Assembly: GCA_903861055.1 (NCBI GenBank)
Contig: CAIOSU010000175.1
Span: 1 to 5,495, forward strand
DNA: 5,495 bases
Origin: an uncultured bacterium
GTDB lineage: Bacteria; Bacteroidota; Bacteroidia; Chitinophagales; CAIOSU01
Direction of reading: 5' to 3'
Numbering within the stretch: the first letter of the stretch is position 1; each line of letters starts with the position of its first letter. Shown piece after piece: positions 1-5,495 of this stretch. The position numbers and the translations under genes are program-made. A model generated the notes under the pieces. That model did not search any database. It was not told the DNA's origin and saw only the letters and a list, made by a program, of their open reading frames with translations.

Positions 1-21
1 CACAAGACACAAGACACAAAG
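1..21. repeat. short 7-base tandem repeat, three copies, cut by the window edge
   Basis: The first 21 bases read as CACAAGA, CACAAGA and CACAAAG, so two identical copies are followed by one that differs in its last two bases. The array starts at the first base of the window and may continue to the left. It lies outside any gene, downstream of the terminator that closes the minus-strand propeller gene. No function can be given; it could be a small expandable satellite or the end of a larger intergenic repeat. Confidence 0.6.
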
Positions 22-58
22 TTTTAGTGCATTATGTTGTAAAAGTTCCATAAACTTT

Positions 59-103
59 AAAACAAGAGAGGCTGGTTCCATTGGAACCAGCCTCTCTTGT
101 TTT
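59..103 (-). terminator. strong Rho-independent terminator, probably bidirectional
   Basis: An almost perfect inverted repeat: bases 59-79 pair with 83-103, leaving the three-base loop 80-82. The GC-rich core is GAGAGGCTGGTTCC with its complement. Read on the minus strand, the right arm runs into TTGTTTT followed by TAAAGTTT, a usable U-tract. It begins about 45 bases past the stop codon of the secreted propeller gene, where that gene's terminator should be. The plus-strand reading also ends in TTGTTTTG, so it may also stop transcription arriving from a gene to the left of the window. Confidence 0.85.
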
Positions 104-145
104 GTATTCGCAGCGGTCTCACTTTTTTAAGACCCTGTTAAGTTC

Positions 146-3100
146 TTATTGCTTGATAAGCTTGATCGTTAATAGTTTTTCGCCTGGTATTTGGGCAGCA
201 ACAATATAGCTGCCGCTTTGCAACTGGCTTAGTTCAAGGTTTACTTTGTTTAAGCCTGTAACCAATGAGCTCAACTTTTGATTGTACACCACGCGGCCAG
301 TAATGTCGTATACCATTACTACAGCTTCGCGGCCTCGTTTTACGTACAAGTCAAGGGTGGCGGTAGCAGATACTGGGTTAGGGTACAACTTCAATGATGT
401 AGGTTGGCTGTTTACCACTTCATTTACCCCAACTATCTCTTTACAAGGAGTTACGTCGCATGTTGATGGCGTTAAGCTGGTGGTACGGAAAATACCGCGG
501 CCATGAGTTGCGGCATAAAGTACCCTACACTCTTTATCGTACAGTTTATCAAAATTCAGCTGGAAGGTAGGAACCGCGCCAAAATCTTGTGCGTTCTCAG
601 TCGACCAAGAAATTTGAGTTGCTCCGTCTAAGTAGTTATTAGTGCTCCAAACACCAAGCTCGGTGCCCAACAGAAGATTGTTTCCGTTGTAGTAATCAAA
701 TACGGCATCGTACACTGGCATTTGTGGCAAGTTGTTTTGTATCGATTGGAAGGTTGGTAATGGCGTAGTTTGACCTACCGGAGGGTCGTTACCGTTTGAT
801 GTTTGGAAAACATAATCGGTGTTACCATATTGGCCGTAGGTTACCACTACTTGGTTAGGGTCGCTTGGGTTAATAGCAAAACCGGTTACATAGCGGTTAG
901 TAGTGCCCGGTACGGTTAGTTTTACCCTTCTTATTCCTTGGCTGGTAGCAATGTTACTTGCTATACTAGGGAAAGTCCAAGTGCTGCGATCAAGTGGCGA
1001 TACGTAGAAGTAATCGTATACAGAATCTACTATTTCAATATTGGCATCGTTCGGGTCAGCTGCAATATTTACGGCTGATAAAAGTGAATCGAGCACATAA
1101 CCATCGGTCAAGCCGTCAATACGGTATACGTTTCCGGTTTGTGTACCTACAAAAGCAACTCCTTGTTCAGAAACGGTTACGGCAGTAGCGGTACCCGAAA
1201 CCGAAATTTTGAACCAAACTGGGTTTAAAGATGGGTTGAGTGGGTTTGGCGAAAACCAGATGCCGTTGTTGGTACAGATAAACAACAACGCTTTCTCTTT
1301 TTTAACAGTAATAGATTCAGGCGTTGTTACTTGCGAAATAACGGCTTGGGTTGTTTTATCAATTTTGGTAGTGGTGCGGTACACAGTGTTGGTTACCACA
1401 CTGTCATCTTCCCATAATGCAATCGGTGTTAAGAACAAAGTACCATCATCTGGAGCACAATCGGTGTTGGCATCAATATTATCGTCCAATGCGCAGCTAT
1501 ACGAGTCGGTGAAATTAACCGAACGAGAGAGCGCCCCACTATAAACCGTAGAGAAGGAAATATTAGGATACAAACGAGAGATAGCAGCATCGCCACCATC
1601 GCCGCCATTTACTTCGCGGAAAGTTTTGGGTGCATTGTTTTTACAATCGTTATAGTGGGTGCCATTGTCTTGGGTACCACCAATCACCGTGCCATCGAAC
1701 CCGGTAGCAAAACCATAGAATTGTGTTATGCCTAGGCCTTTGTTGCGCGGAGTAAACCTAGGGAACTGGTCTTGTGCATTGTTACTTCTTGATACACCGC
1801 CATCGGTACCAACGTACATGATATTAGGGTCGGTAGGGTGAAAAAGAACCACGTGCATATCGGCATGAACGTAATAAGGGTTAGACGGTATATCTGGCTG
1901 CCAGTAGGCAATCAAATCGCGGCCACCGCTTACGTTTACGCTCCATAGTTCCAACTGTCCACCAATAATCAACCGGTTAGGATTTACAGGATCAATTGCA
2001 AACGCAATACCCCAGAAACCTTGTTCGCCAAGTGGATTGAAACCATTGGTACTACCACGAACTACAATAGTCCAGGTAGAGCCATTGTCATCAGAGCGAT
2101 AAATGCCGTCCATAGTTCCGGCGAATCCAGGTGTTGAAACGCAAGCATAAACCAATCCTTGTTGCCCTTTAGTAACCGCAAACTCGAGGCGGCCAATTTT
2201 GTTTTGGGCAGGAAAACCGTTTAAGCCTGTAATATCAGTAAAGGTTAGGCCATTATCAAGGGAACGGAATATGTGGTTGCCAGATTGTGCATATACATGG
2301 CCCAAAACAGGATCAACAGTTACCTCAAGTGCTGGGCCAGTTTGTAAAGCAGGTGTAATGCCTGCTGGACTTATAAATGTAGCACCGCCATCAGTGGTCA
2401 TCATTATTCCTTCGTGCGTAGCAACATAAAACTTGCCATTGTCAAACGGGTCGAAGGCTATTTCGTAAATAAATGACCAACGGTCGTTGTTGCTATTGGC
2501 AGCAGGAGTGGTGGCGGGTATCAAATCAAAAGTAGCTCCATCATCGGTTGAGCGGTACAAACCACTTCCAATATATCCAGGTGCGCCAAAAGTTGTAGGC
2601 ACGCCGTCAATTACAGGTGCAAAACCTTCGCCTGTTCCAATGTAAATATCTCCATTAGGCGCCATACGCATGGTGCTGATGCCCACGTGGTCGTTTTCCT
2701 TGGTCCATGGGTGTATTTCCCACGATAGACCACCGTTGATTGAAAAGAAAAGGCCACCAGCTACACCGCCGCACCACATTCTTTCAGGGTTTGCAGGGTC
2801 AATAACGATAGCGCGTGTGCGGCCACCTACGTTGTCGGGACCTAGCTCTTCCCAAGTTAGGCCAAGCGAGCGGCCGCCTTGAGCTTTGAGCTGTTTCGAT
2901 GCTAACCATTGGCTACGGGCAGCCAAAACATCAGTAATCGATACGATACCAGTGTTTTGGTTCGCGCGCATCAGGTGCAAATATTCTTTTGCGCCCAAAA
3001 TGCCTTTTTTCTTTTTCTCTCCGTTCTTTGCTTCATACGATTTTTTGTATTGCATTGCAGGAGAGTCGCTAACCCCAGCCATTGGGTCAGAAGAGAATGT

Positions 3101-3169
3101 GCCATTGGCCCAAAATCCTATTGCACCTAAAATGAGGGCAGATATAAATACTAAAGCTATTTTTTTCAT
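146..3169 (-). CDS. secreted Asp-box beta-propeller protein with type IX sorting domain
   Basis: A predicted exported protein of 1007 residues (numbered from the chosen start) with unknown substrate. Residues 1-23 form a signal peptide: MKK, a hydrophobic core, then ANG as a likely cleavage site. A Lys-rich stretch and the conserved-looking GPDNVGGRTRAI (110-121) lead into a sortilin/BNR-type propeller. Asp boxes are visible at 143-150 (SINGGLSW), 207-214 (STDDGATF), 258-265 (TTDGGATF), 303-310 (SLDNGLTF) and 359-366 (SDDNGSTW). The second half has no clear Asp boxes but keeps propeller-like strands and ends with HGRGIFR (889-895). Residues from about 924 to the end are a type A sorting domain: LKLYPNPV, VYDITGRVV, LQSGSYIV. 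Such domains direct passage through the outer membrane by the type IX system, then cleavage by the sortase. The open frame runs upstream to an ATG at 3205, but the ATG at 3169 places MKK directly at the N-terminus and is preferred. There is no Shine-Dalgarno. Transcription may come from lipA, 82 bases upstream, since I found no perfect -7 box in the gap. Adhesion, glycan binding or hydrolysis are all possible. Confidence 0.9.
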   Translation of the reverse strand: MKKIALVFISALILGAIGFWANGTFSSDPMAGVSDSPAMQYKKSYEAKNGEKKKKGILGAKEYLHLMRANQNTGIVSITDVLAARSQWLASKQLKAQGGRSLGLTWEELGPDNVGGRTRAIVIDPANPERMWCGGVAGGLFFSINGGLSWEIHPWTKENDHVGISTMRMAPNGDIYIGTGEGFAPVIDGVPTTFGAPGYIGSGLYRSTDDGATFDLIPATTPAANSNNDRWSFIYEIAFDPFDNGKFYVATHEGIMMTTDGGATFISPAGITPALQTGPALEVTVDPVLGHVYAQSGNHIFRSLDNGLTFTDITGLNGFPAQNKIGRLEFAVTKGQQGLVYACVSTPGFAGTMDGIYRSDDNGSTWTIVVRGSTNGFNPLGEQGFWGIAFAIDPVNPNRLIIGGQLELWSVNVSGGRDLIAYWQPDIPSNPYYVHADMHVVLFHPTDPNIMYVGTDGGVSRSNNAQDQFPRFTPRNKGLGITQFYGFATGFDGTVIGGTQDNGTHYNDCKNNAPKTFREVNGGDGGDAAISRLYPNISFSTVYSGALSRSVNFTDSYSCALDDNIDANTDCAPDDGTLFLTPIALWEDDSVVTNTVYRTTTKIDKTTQAVISQVTTPESITVKKEKALLFICTNNGIWFSPNPLNPSLNPVWFKISVSGTATAVTVSEQGVAFVGTQTGNVYRIDGLTDGYVLDSLLSAVNIAADPNDANIEIVDSVYDYFYVSPLDRSTWTFPSIASNIATSQGIRRVKLTVPGTTNRYVTGFAINPSDPNQVVVTYGQYGNTDYVFQTSNGNDPPVGQTTPLPTFQSIQNNLPQMPVYDAVFDYYNGNNLLLGTELGVWSTNNYLDGATQISWSTENAQDFGAVPTFQLNFDKLYDKECRVLYAATHGRGIFRTTSLTPSTCDVTPCKEIVGVNEVVNSQPTSLKLYPNPVSATATLDLYVKRGREAVVMVYDITGRVVYNQKLSSLVTGLNKVNLELSQLQSGSYIVAAQIPGEKLLTIKLIKQ

Positions 3170-3251
3170 CTTCAAATTAAAGTTTGAATGAACAACTATT
3201 GGCACAAAACCACGGTTATTTACGCCGTGAAAATACGAAATTTTATCAAAA

Positions 3252-4124
3252 TCAGATGTGTCTTTCGGCGTGGTACGACGACCTTACAAGAGGTCCGCTT
3301 TCCACATAACTTAAGCCACGTTTCAATCCTTCTTCCTTATACATTTCAAAAACCTCAGGGGTAACATATTCTTTTACCTCTAGGTGCAGTTTAGTAGGTT
3401 GCAAGTATTGTCCAATGGTCATAACATCGCAACCGTGTGCTGCCAAGTCGTCCATTAGTTCAAATACTTCTTCGTGTGTTTCGCCCAAGCCCAGCATAAT
3501 GCCGCTTTTAGTGCGCATGCCACCTGCTTTCAATTGCTGTATCACATCCAAACTACGCTGGTATATGGCTTGCGGGCGCACTAAGCGGTACAAGCGTTTT
3601 ACCGTTTCCATATTATGCGATACTACTTCGGGTGCTACTTCTATGATGTCGTTTACGGCCTTTTGGTTGCCTTTGAAATCAGGAATTAATGTTTCCATGG
3701 TGGTACCTGGGCTCATTTCCCTTACGGCCCTAACAGTTGCGGCCCAAATTTTAGAACCTCCATTGTGCAACTCGTCTCTATCAACCGAGGTCAGTACACA
3801 ATGTTTTACGCCCATTAGCTGCACTGCTTCGCCAACTCGGCGTGGCTCATCCCAGTCAATTTCGGCAGGCCTGCCTGTTTTTACAGCGCAAAATGAACAT
3901 GAACGGGTGCACACATTGCCCAAGATCATGAATGTAGCAGTGCCAGCTCCCCAGCACTCGCCCATATTGGGACAGTTGCCGCTTTCGCATATAGTGTGCA
4001 GTTTGTACTCATCAACCAACCCACGAACCTTACGGTAGCCTTCGCCAGTTGGCAGCTTTACCCTAAGCCAAGTAGGCTTGCCAGCCCTGCGCTCTTTTTT
4101 CTCAACTATATCCAGTTCAATCAT
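3252..4124 (-). CDS. lipA: lipoyl synthase (radical SAM)
   Basis: LipA inserts two sulfur atoms at C6 and C8 of an octanoyl group already attached to a lipoyl domain. This completes the cofactor of pyruvate and 2-oxoglutarate dehydrogenases and of the glycine cleavage H protein, in the cytoplasm. All diagnostic residues are present. Cys46, Cys51 and Cys57 (CESGNCPNMGEC) bind the auxiliary 4Fe-4S cluster that is consumed as sulfur donor. Cys72, Cys76 and Cys79 (CTRSCSFC) form the radical SAM CxxxCxxC site. VDRDELHNGG at 114-123 is a slight variant of the family's VDRD-DL-DGG motif. The C-terminal RSSYHAE (281-287) supplies the serine ligand to the auxiliary cluster. At 290 residues it is the usual bacterial length. 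The start is secure: an in-frame TAA lies 18 bases upstream (4140-4142) with no other start between. No lipB or lplA lies nearby. The large propeller gene follows 82 bases downstream on the same strand, with no strong terminator between. Confidence 0.98.
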   Translation of the reverse strand: MIELDIVEKKERRAGKPTWLRVKLPTGEGYRKVRGLVDEYKLHTICESGNCPNMGECWGAGTATFMILGNVCTRSCSFCAVKTGRPAEIDWDEPRRVGEAVQLMGVKHCVLTSVDRDELHNGGSKIWAATVRAVREMSPGTTMETLIPDFKGNQKAVNDIIEVAPEVVSHNMETVKRLYRLVRPQAIYQRSLDVIQQLKAGGMRTKSGIMLGLGETHEEVFELMDDLAAHGCDVMTIGQYLQPTKLHLEVKEYVTPEVFEMYKEEGLKRGLSYVESGPLVRSSYHAERHI

Positions 4125-4151
4125 TGGCTTAATATTCGCTTAATGTAACCA

Positions 4152-4159
4152 CAAATTTA
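4152..4159 (-). promoter_or_regulatory. candidate Bacteroidota -7 promoter box for lipA
   Basis: Read on the minus strand this is TAAATTTG, a perfect match to the Bacteroidota -7 consensus TAnnTTTG recognised by the primary sigma factor. It sits 27 bases before the lipA start codon, which would give a leader of about 20 bases. I see no TTG-type -33 element at the expected distance, so support is only the one box plus its position. An 8-base motif with two free positions can occur by chance in AT-rich DNA. Confidence 0.45.
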
Positions 4160-4175
4160 ACGGTTTAGTTTAAAT

Positions 4176-4204
4176 ATTGGTTTACTATTGGCTAGGTATA
4201 TTGG
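4176..4204. repeat. three spaced ATTGG direct repeats in the lipA upstream region
   Basis: ATTGG occurs at 4176-4180, 4187-4191 and 4200-4204, so copies start 11 and 13 bases apart, close to one helical turn. On the lipA strand they read CCAAT and lie just upstream of its candidate -7 box. A related GTTGG is at 4221-4225. The spacing would suit a protein binding one face of the helix, but five-base repeats are weak evidence and I know of no regulator with this site. Confidence 0.3.
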
Positions 4205-4205
4205 T

Positions 4206-4221
4206 CTAATAATTTTATTAG
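4206..4221. promoter_or_regulatory. AT-rich perfect dyad, possible operator between divergent genes
   Basis: The 16 bases CTAATAATTTTATTAG form two perfect 7-base arms around a TT centre. The dyad lies roughly midway between the divergent lipA and ATPase starts, upstream of both candidate -7 boxes. That size and symmetry suit a dimeric helix-turn-helix protein, but such palindromes also arise by chance in AT-rich DNA. There is no following U-tract, and transcription runs outward on both sides, so it is not a terminator. Confidence 0.35.
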
Positions 4222-4269
4222 TTGGCGTTACTTTCGGGCTACCAAATGGCAACCCAACCATAACTTACT

Positions 4270-4277
4270 TAACTTTG
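4270..4277 (+). promoter_or_regulatory. candidate Bacteroidota -7 promoter box for the AAA+ ATPase gene
   Basis: TAACTTTG is a perfect match to TAnnTTTG on the plus strand. It would start transcription near 4284, leaving an untranslated leader of nearly 100 bases before the ATG at 4382. No -33 TTG lies at the usual 19-21 base spacing. The box lies between a CCAACC at 4254-4259 and its complement GGTTGG at 4281-4286, which might be an operator half-site pair or chance. Confidence 0.45.
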
Positions 4278-4381
4278 CAAGGTTGGTTGGCACATCGTGC
4301 AACATGATACCTTAATTGTACTGATAGTTTCTACCCCATTTTTGCTCAAATTGAGTAAGAAAATAAACCACTTGCACCGCC

Positions 4382-5443
4382 ATGACCGACCCTTTAGTAA
4401 ATATGTTTGCCAAGGCCGATTATTTTCAGCCATACTACTATTTTTATGTAAAAACAGGTCAAATACCCTACCGCATAATTATTGAGGGGATTGAAATGGC
4501 GGGTGTGCACGAAACCTTATCCGAATCGTTCCCAGGCTTAACGCAGGTTTTGGGCACCTATCTGTACCCAAACGAAAGCAAAGAAGGCACGGCACCAACG
4601 GGTACGTATTGGTTGGAGGCAGGTTTGCTCATCAGCTTGACTGTAAATGAGTTTGACCCTGAGGAAACAACGGCCATAATACTGCACAATGCGGCCGTTG
4701 ATAAGGATTTGTTGGATAAACTAACCCAACTTTTTAGGGATAGGCAGACTTACAAAGCCGTAAACGAGGCCAATAACCTATATTTGCTCAAAACGTTTCA
4801 ATATGGGTTGGGTTTTCACAAATTCAAGCTCAATATTGCGAAAATCGATTTAGAGTGCCATTACAATGATGACTTAGTTACGCTCAATCAAGAAATACTG
4901 GAGCGCCTGAACGGAAAAGACGAAAAAGGCATATTGCTGTTGCATGGTAAGCCTGGCACGGGCAAAACCACCTATATACGCTACTTGTGCTCGCAGGTGA
5001 ACAAAAAGAAACTGTTTATACCGGTGGAGTTAGGCAAAAAGATTGCCAGCCCAGAGTTTTTGTCGCTGTTGGACGGTTACGAAAATTCGGTATTGATTAT
5101 TGAAGATGCGGAGAGCATACTCAAAAGCCGAAAATCGAGCGAAGGCAGTGCCGTGGCCAATTTGCTCAATTTGAGCGATGGGTTGATTTCGGATTGCTAC
5201 AACATACAGGTTATTTGCACCTTCAATACCAACCTGGCAGATATTGACGATGCCTTATTGCGCAAAGGCAGGCTGATAGCTCAATATGAGTTCAAGGAGC
5301 TGGAGTTGGACAAAACCAATGCACTCATTACCGAACTTGGGCACGAAATTAAGGCCGATGCACCGATGACCCTTGCCGACATATACCACCTCAACGATAA
5401 AAATTACGTAAGCCCGCACAAAAAAATCGGGTTTAAGCAATAG
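4382..5443 (+). CDS. soluble AAA+ ATPase, Bcs1-like branch, function unknown
   Basis: A 353-residue ATPase with one AAA+ module behind an N-terminal half I cannot assign. The P-loop is GKPGTGKTT at 189-197, with Lys195 and Thr196 as nucleotide ligands. Walker B is VLIIED at 237-242; the order is Glu-Asp, followed by Ala-Glu, rather than the usual Asp-Glu, an arrangement like the LLEDID of Bcs1-type proteins. Sensor 1 is in the segment FNTN (281-284), and ALLRKGR (291-297) corresponds to the arginine-finger region, again Bcs1-like (ALLRPGR). No transmembrane helix is visible, so unlike mitochondrial Bcs1 it should be soluble. Residues 1-160 look like a mixed alpha/beta region. About 50 residues follow the arginine finger, ending in a basic KKIGFKQ tail. 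The start is well placed: an in-frame TAA lies 18 bases upstream (4364-4366); Met8 is the only near alternative. No Shine-Dalgarno. Proteins of this kind usually work as oligomeric remodelling machines, but the client is unknown. Confidence 0.9.
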   Translation: MTDPLVNMFAKADYFQPYYYFYVKTGQIPYRIIIEGIEMAGVHETLSESFPGLTQVLGTYLYPNESKEGTAPTGTYWLEAGLLISLTVNEFDPEETTAIILHNAAVDKDLLDKLTQLFRDRQTYKAVNEANNLYLLKTFQYGLGFHKFKLNIAKIDLECHYNDDLVTLNQEILERLNGKDEKGILLLHGKPGTGKTTYIRYLCSQVNKKKLFIPVELGKKIASPEFLSLLDGYENSVLIIEDAESILKSRKSSEGSAVANLLNLSDGLISDCYNIQVICTFNTNLADIDDALLRKGRLIAQYEFKELELDKTNALITELGHEIKADAPMTLADIYHLNDKNYVSPHKKIGFKQ

Positions 5444-5472
5444 CGGCAATTGGCCATTTAGCTAGTTTGAGA

Positions 5473-5495
5473 ATGGATATAAAAATATTTGTTGG
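5473..5495 (+). CDS. possible start of a further gene, truncated by the window end
   Basis: An ATG 29 bases after the ATPase stop codon opens a frame reading MDIKIFV and continuing past the end of the window. The alternation of hydrophobic and charged residues looks like the first beta strand of a real protein, and the short gap on the same strand with no intervening terminator would suit an operon with the ATPase. Seven codons are too few to identify a product, and this may not be a gene at all. Confidence 0.35.

Noticed and set aside
115..134. Hairpin GGTCT/AGACC just past the stop codon of the propeller gene
   Set aside because: Only five base pairs around a ten-base loop, and the far stronger terminator at 59-103 explains the 3' end.
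2886..3191. 101-codon plus-strand frame with hydrophobic, Phe-rich segments suggesting a small membrane protein
   Set aside because: It is antisense to the signal peptide and Lys-rich region of the propeller gene; Lys codons AAA and AAG read backwards as TTT and CTT, which explains the Phe and Leu.
3170..3205. Twelve-codon N-terminal extension of the propeller gene, starting at an ATG at 3205
   Set aside because: The added residues would precede the MKK of a textbook signal peptide; the ATG at 3169 gives the normal Lys-rich start. The longer start cannot be excluded by sequence alone.
3211..3229. Hairpin CACGG/CCGTG between lipA and the propeller gene as a terminator
   Set aside because: The stem has only five pairs with a nine-base loop and is followed on the minus strand by GTTTTGTG, a poor U-tract. 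It is too weak to claim, so cotranscription remains possible.
3415..4038. Long open frame of 207 codons on the plus strand
   Set aside because: It lies wholly antisense to lipA, whose catalytic motifs are unmistakable. Its translation is rich in Ser, Thr and Pro with no recognisable domain, as expected for the reverse complement of a real gene.
4344..4356. Small palindrome CTCAAATTGAG in the ATPase leader
   Set aside because: In RNA only about three pairs could form around a five-base loop, and it does not cover the start codon; probably chance.
4297..4485. 62-codon plus-strand open frame overlapping the ATPase start
   Set aside because: It overlaps the first 100 bases of the well supported ATPase gene in another frame, and its translation shows no recognisable domain.

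Overview
This window most likely comes from a member of the Bacteroidota. Three things point there. The largest protein carries a type IX secretion C-terminal sorting domain, a system essentially confined to that phylum. None of the three main genes has a Shine-Dalgarno sequence before its start. The divergent intergenic region holds two perfect matches to the phylum's -7 promoter element TAnnTTTG, one on each strand. Nothing in the sequence fixes the genus.

Layout: positions 1-145 hold no gene, only a short 7-base tandem repeat at the edge and a long hairpin terminator. A roughly 1007-residue secreted beta-propeller (Asp-box/sortilin-like) protein follows on the minus strand (146-3169). Upstream of it on the same strand, 82 bases away, is lipA, encoding lipoyl synthase (3252-4124). 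A 257-base AT-rich divergent region (4125-4381) separates lipA from a plus-strand gene for a soluble AAA+ ATPase (4382-5443). Its P-loop, Walker B and sensor-1/arginine-finger region resemble the Bcs1-like branch of AAA proteins. The last 23 bases (5473-5495) look like the first codons of another plus-strand gene, possibly in an operon with the ATPase.

How the genes relate: lipA is a housekeeping gene that completes the lipoyl cofactor of 2-oxoacid dehydrogenases and the glycine cleavage system. The propeller protein is an exported protein of unknown substrate. They share a strand and could share a transcript, but I see no functional link. The ATPase is the least understood gene; its N-terminal half (about 160 residues) matches no domain I can name. 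I found no convincing evidence of a complete new system here. The ATPase plus its truncated downstream neighbour is the part most worth extending. I saw no RNA genes, insertion sequences, CRISPR arrays or broken genes.
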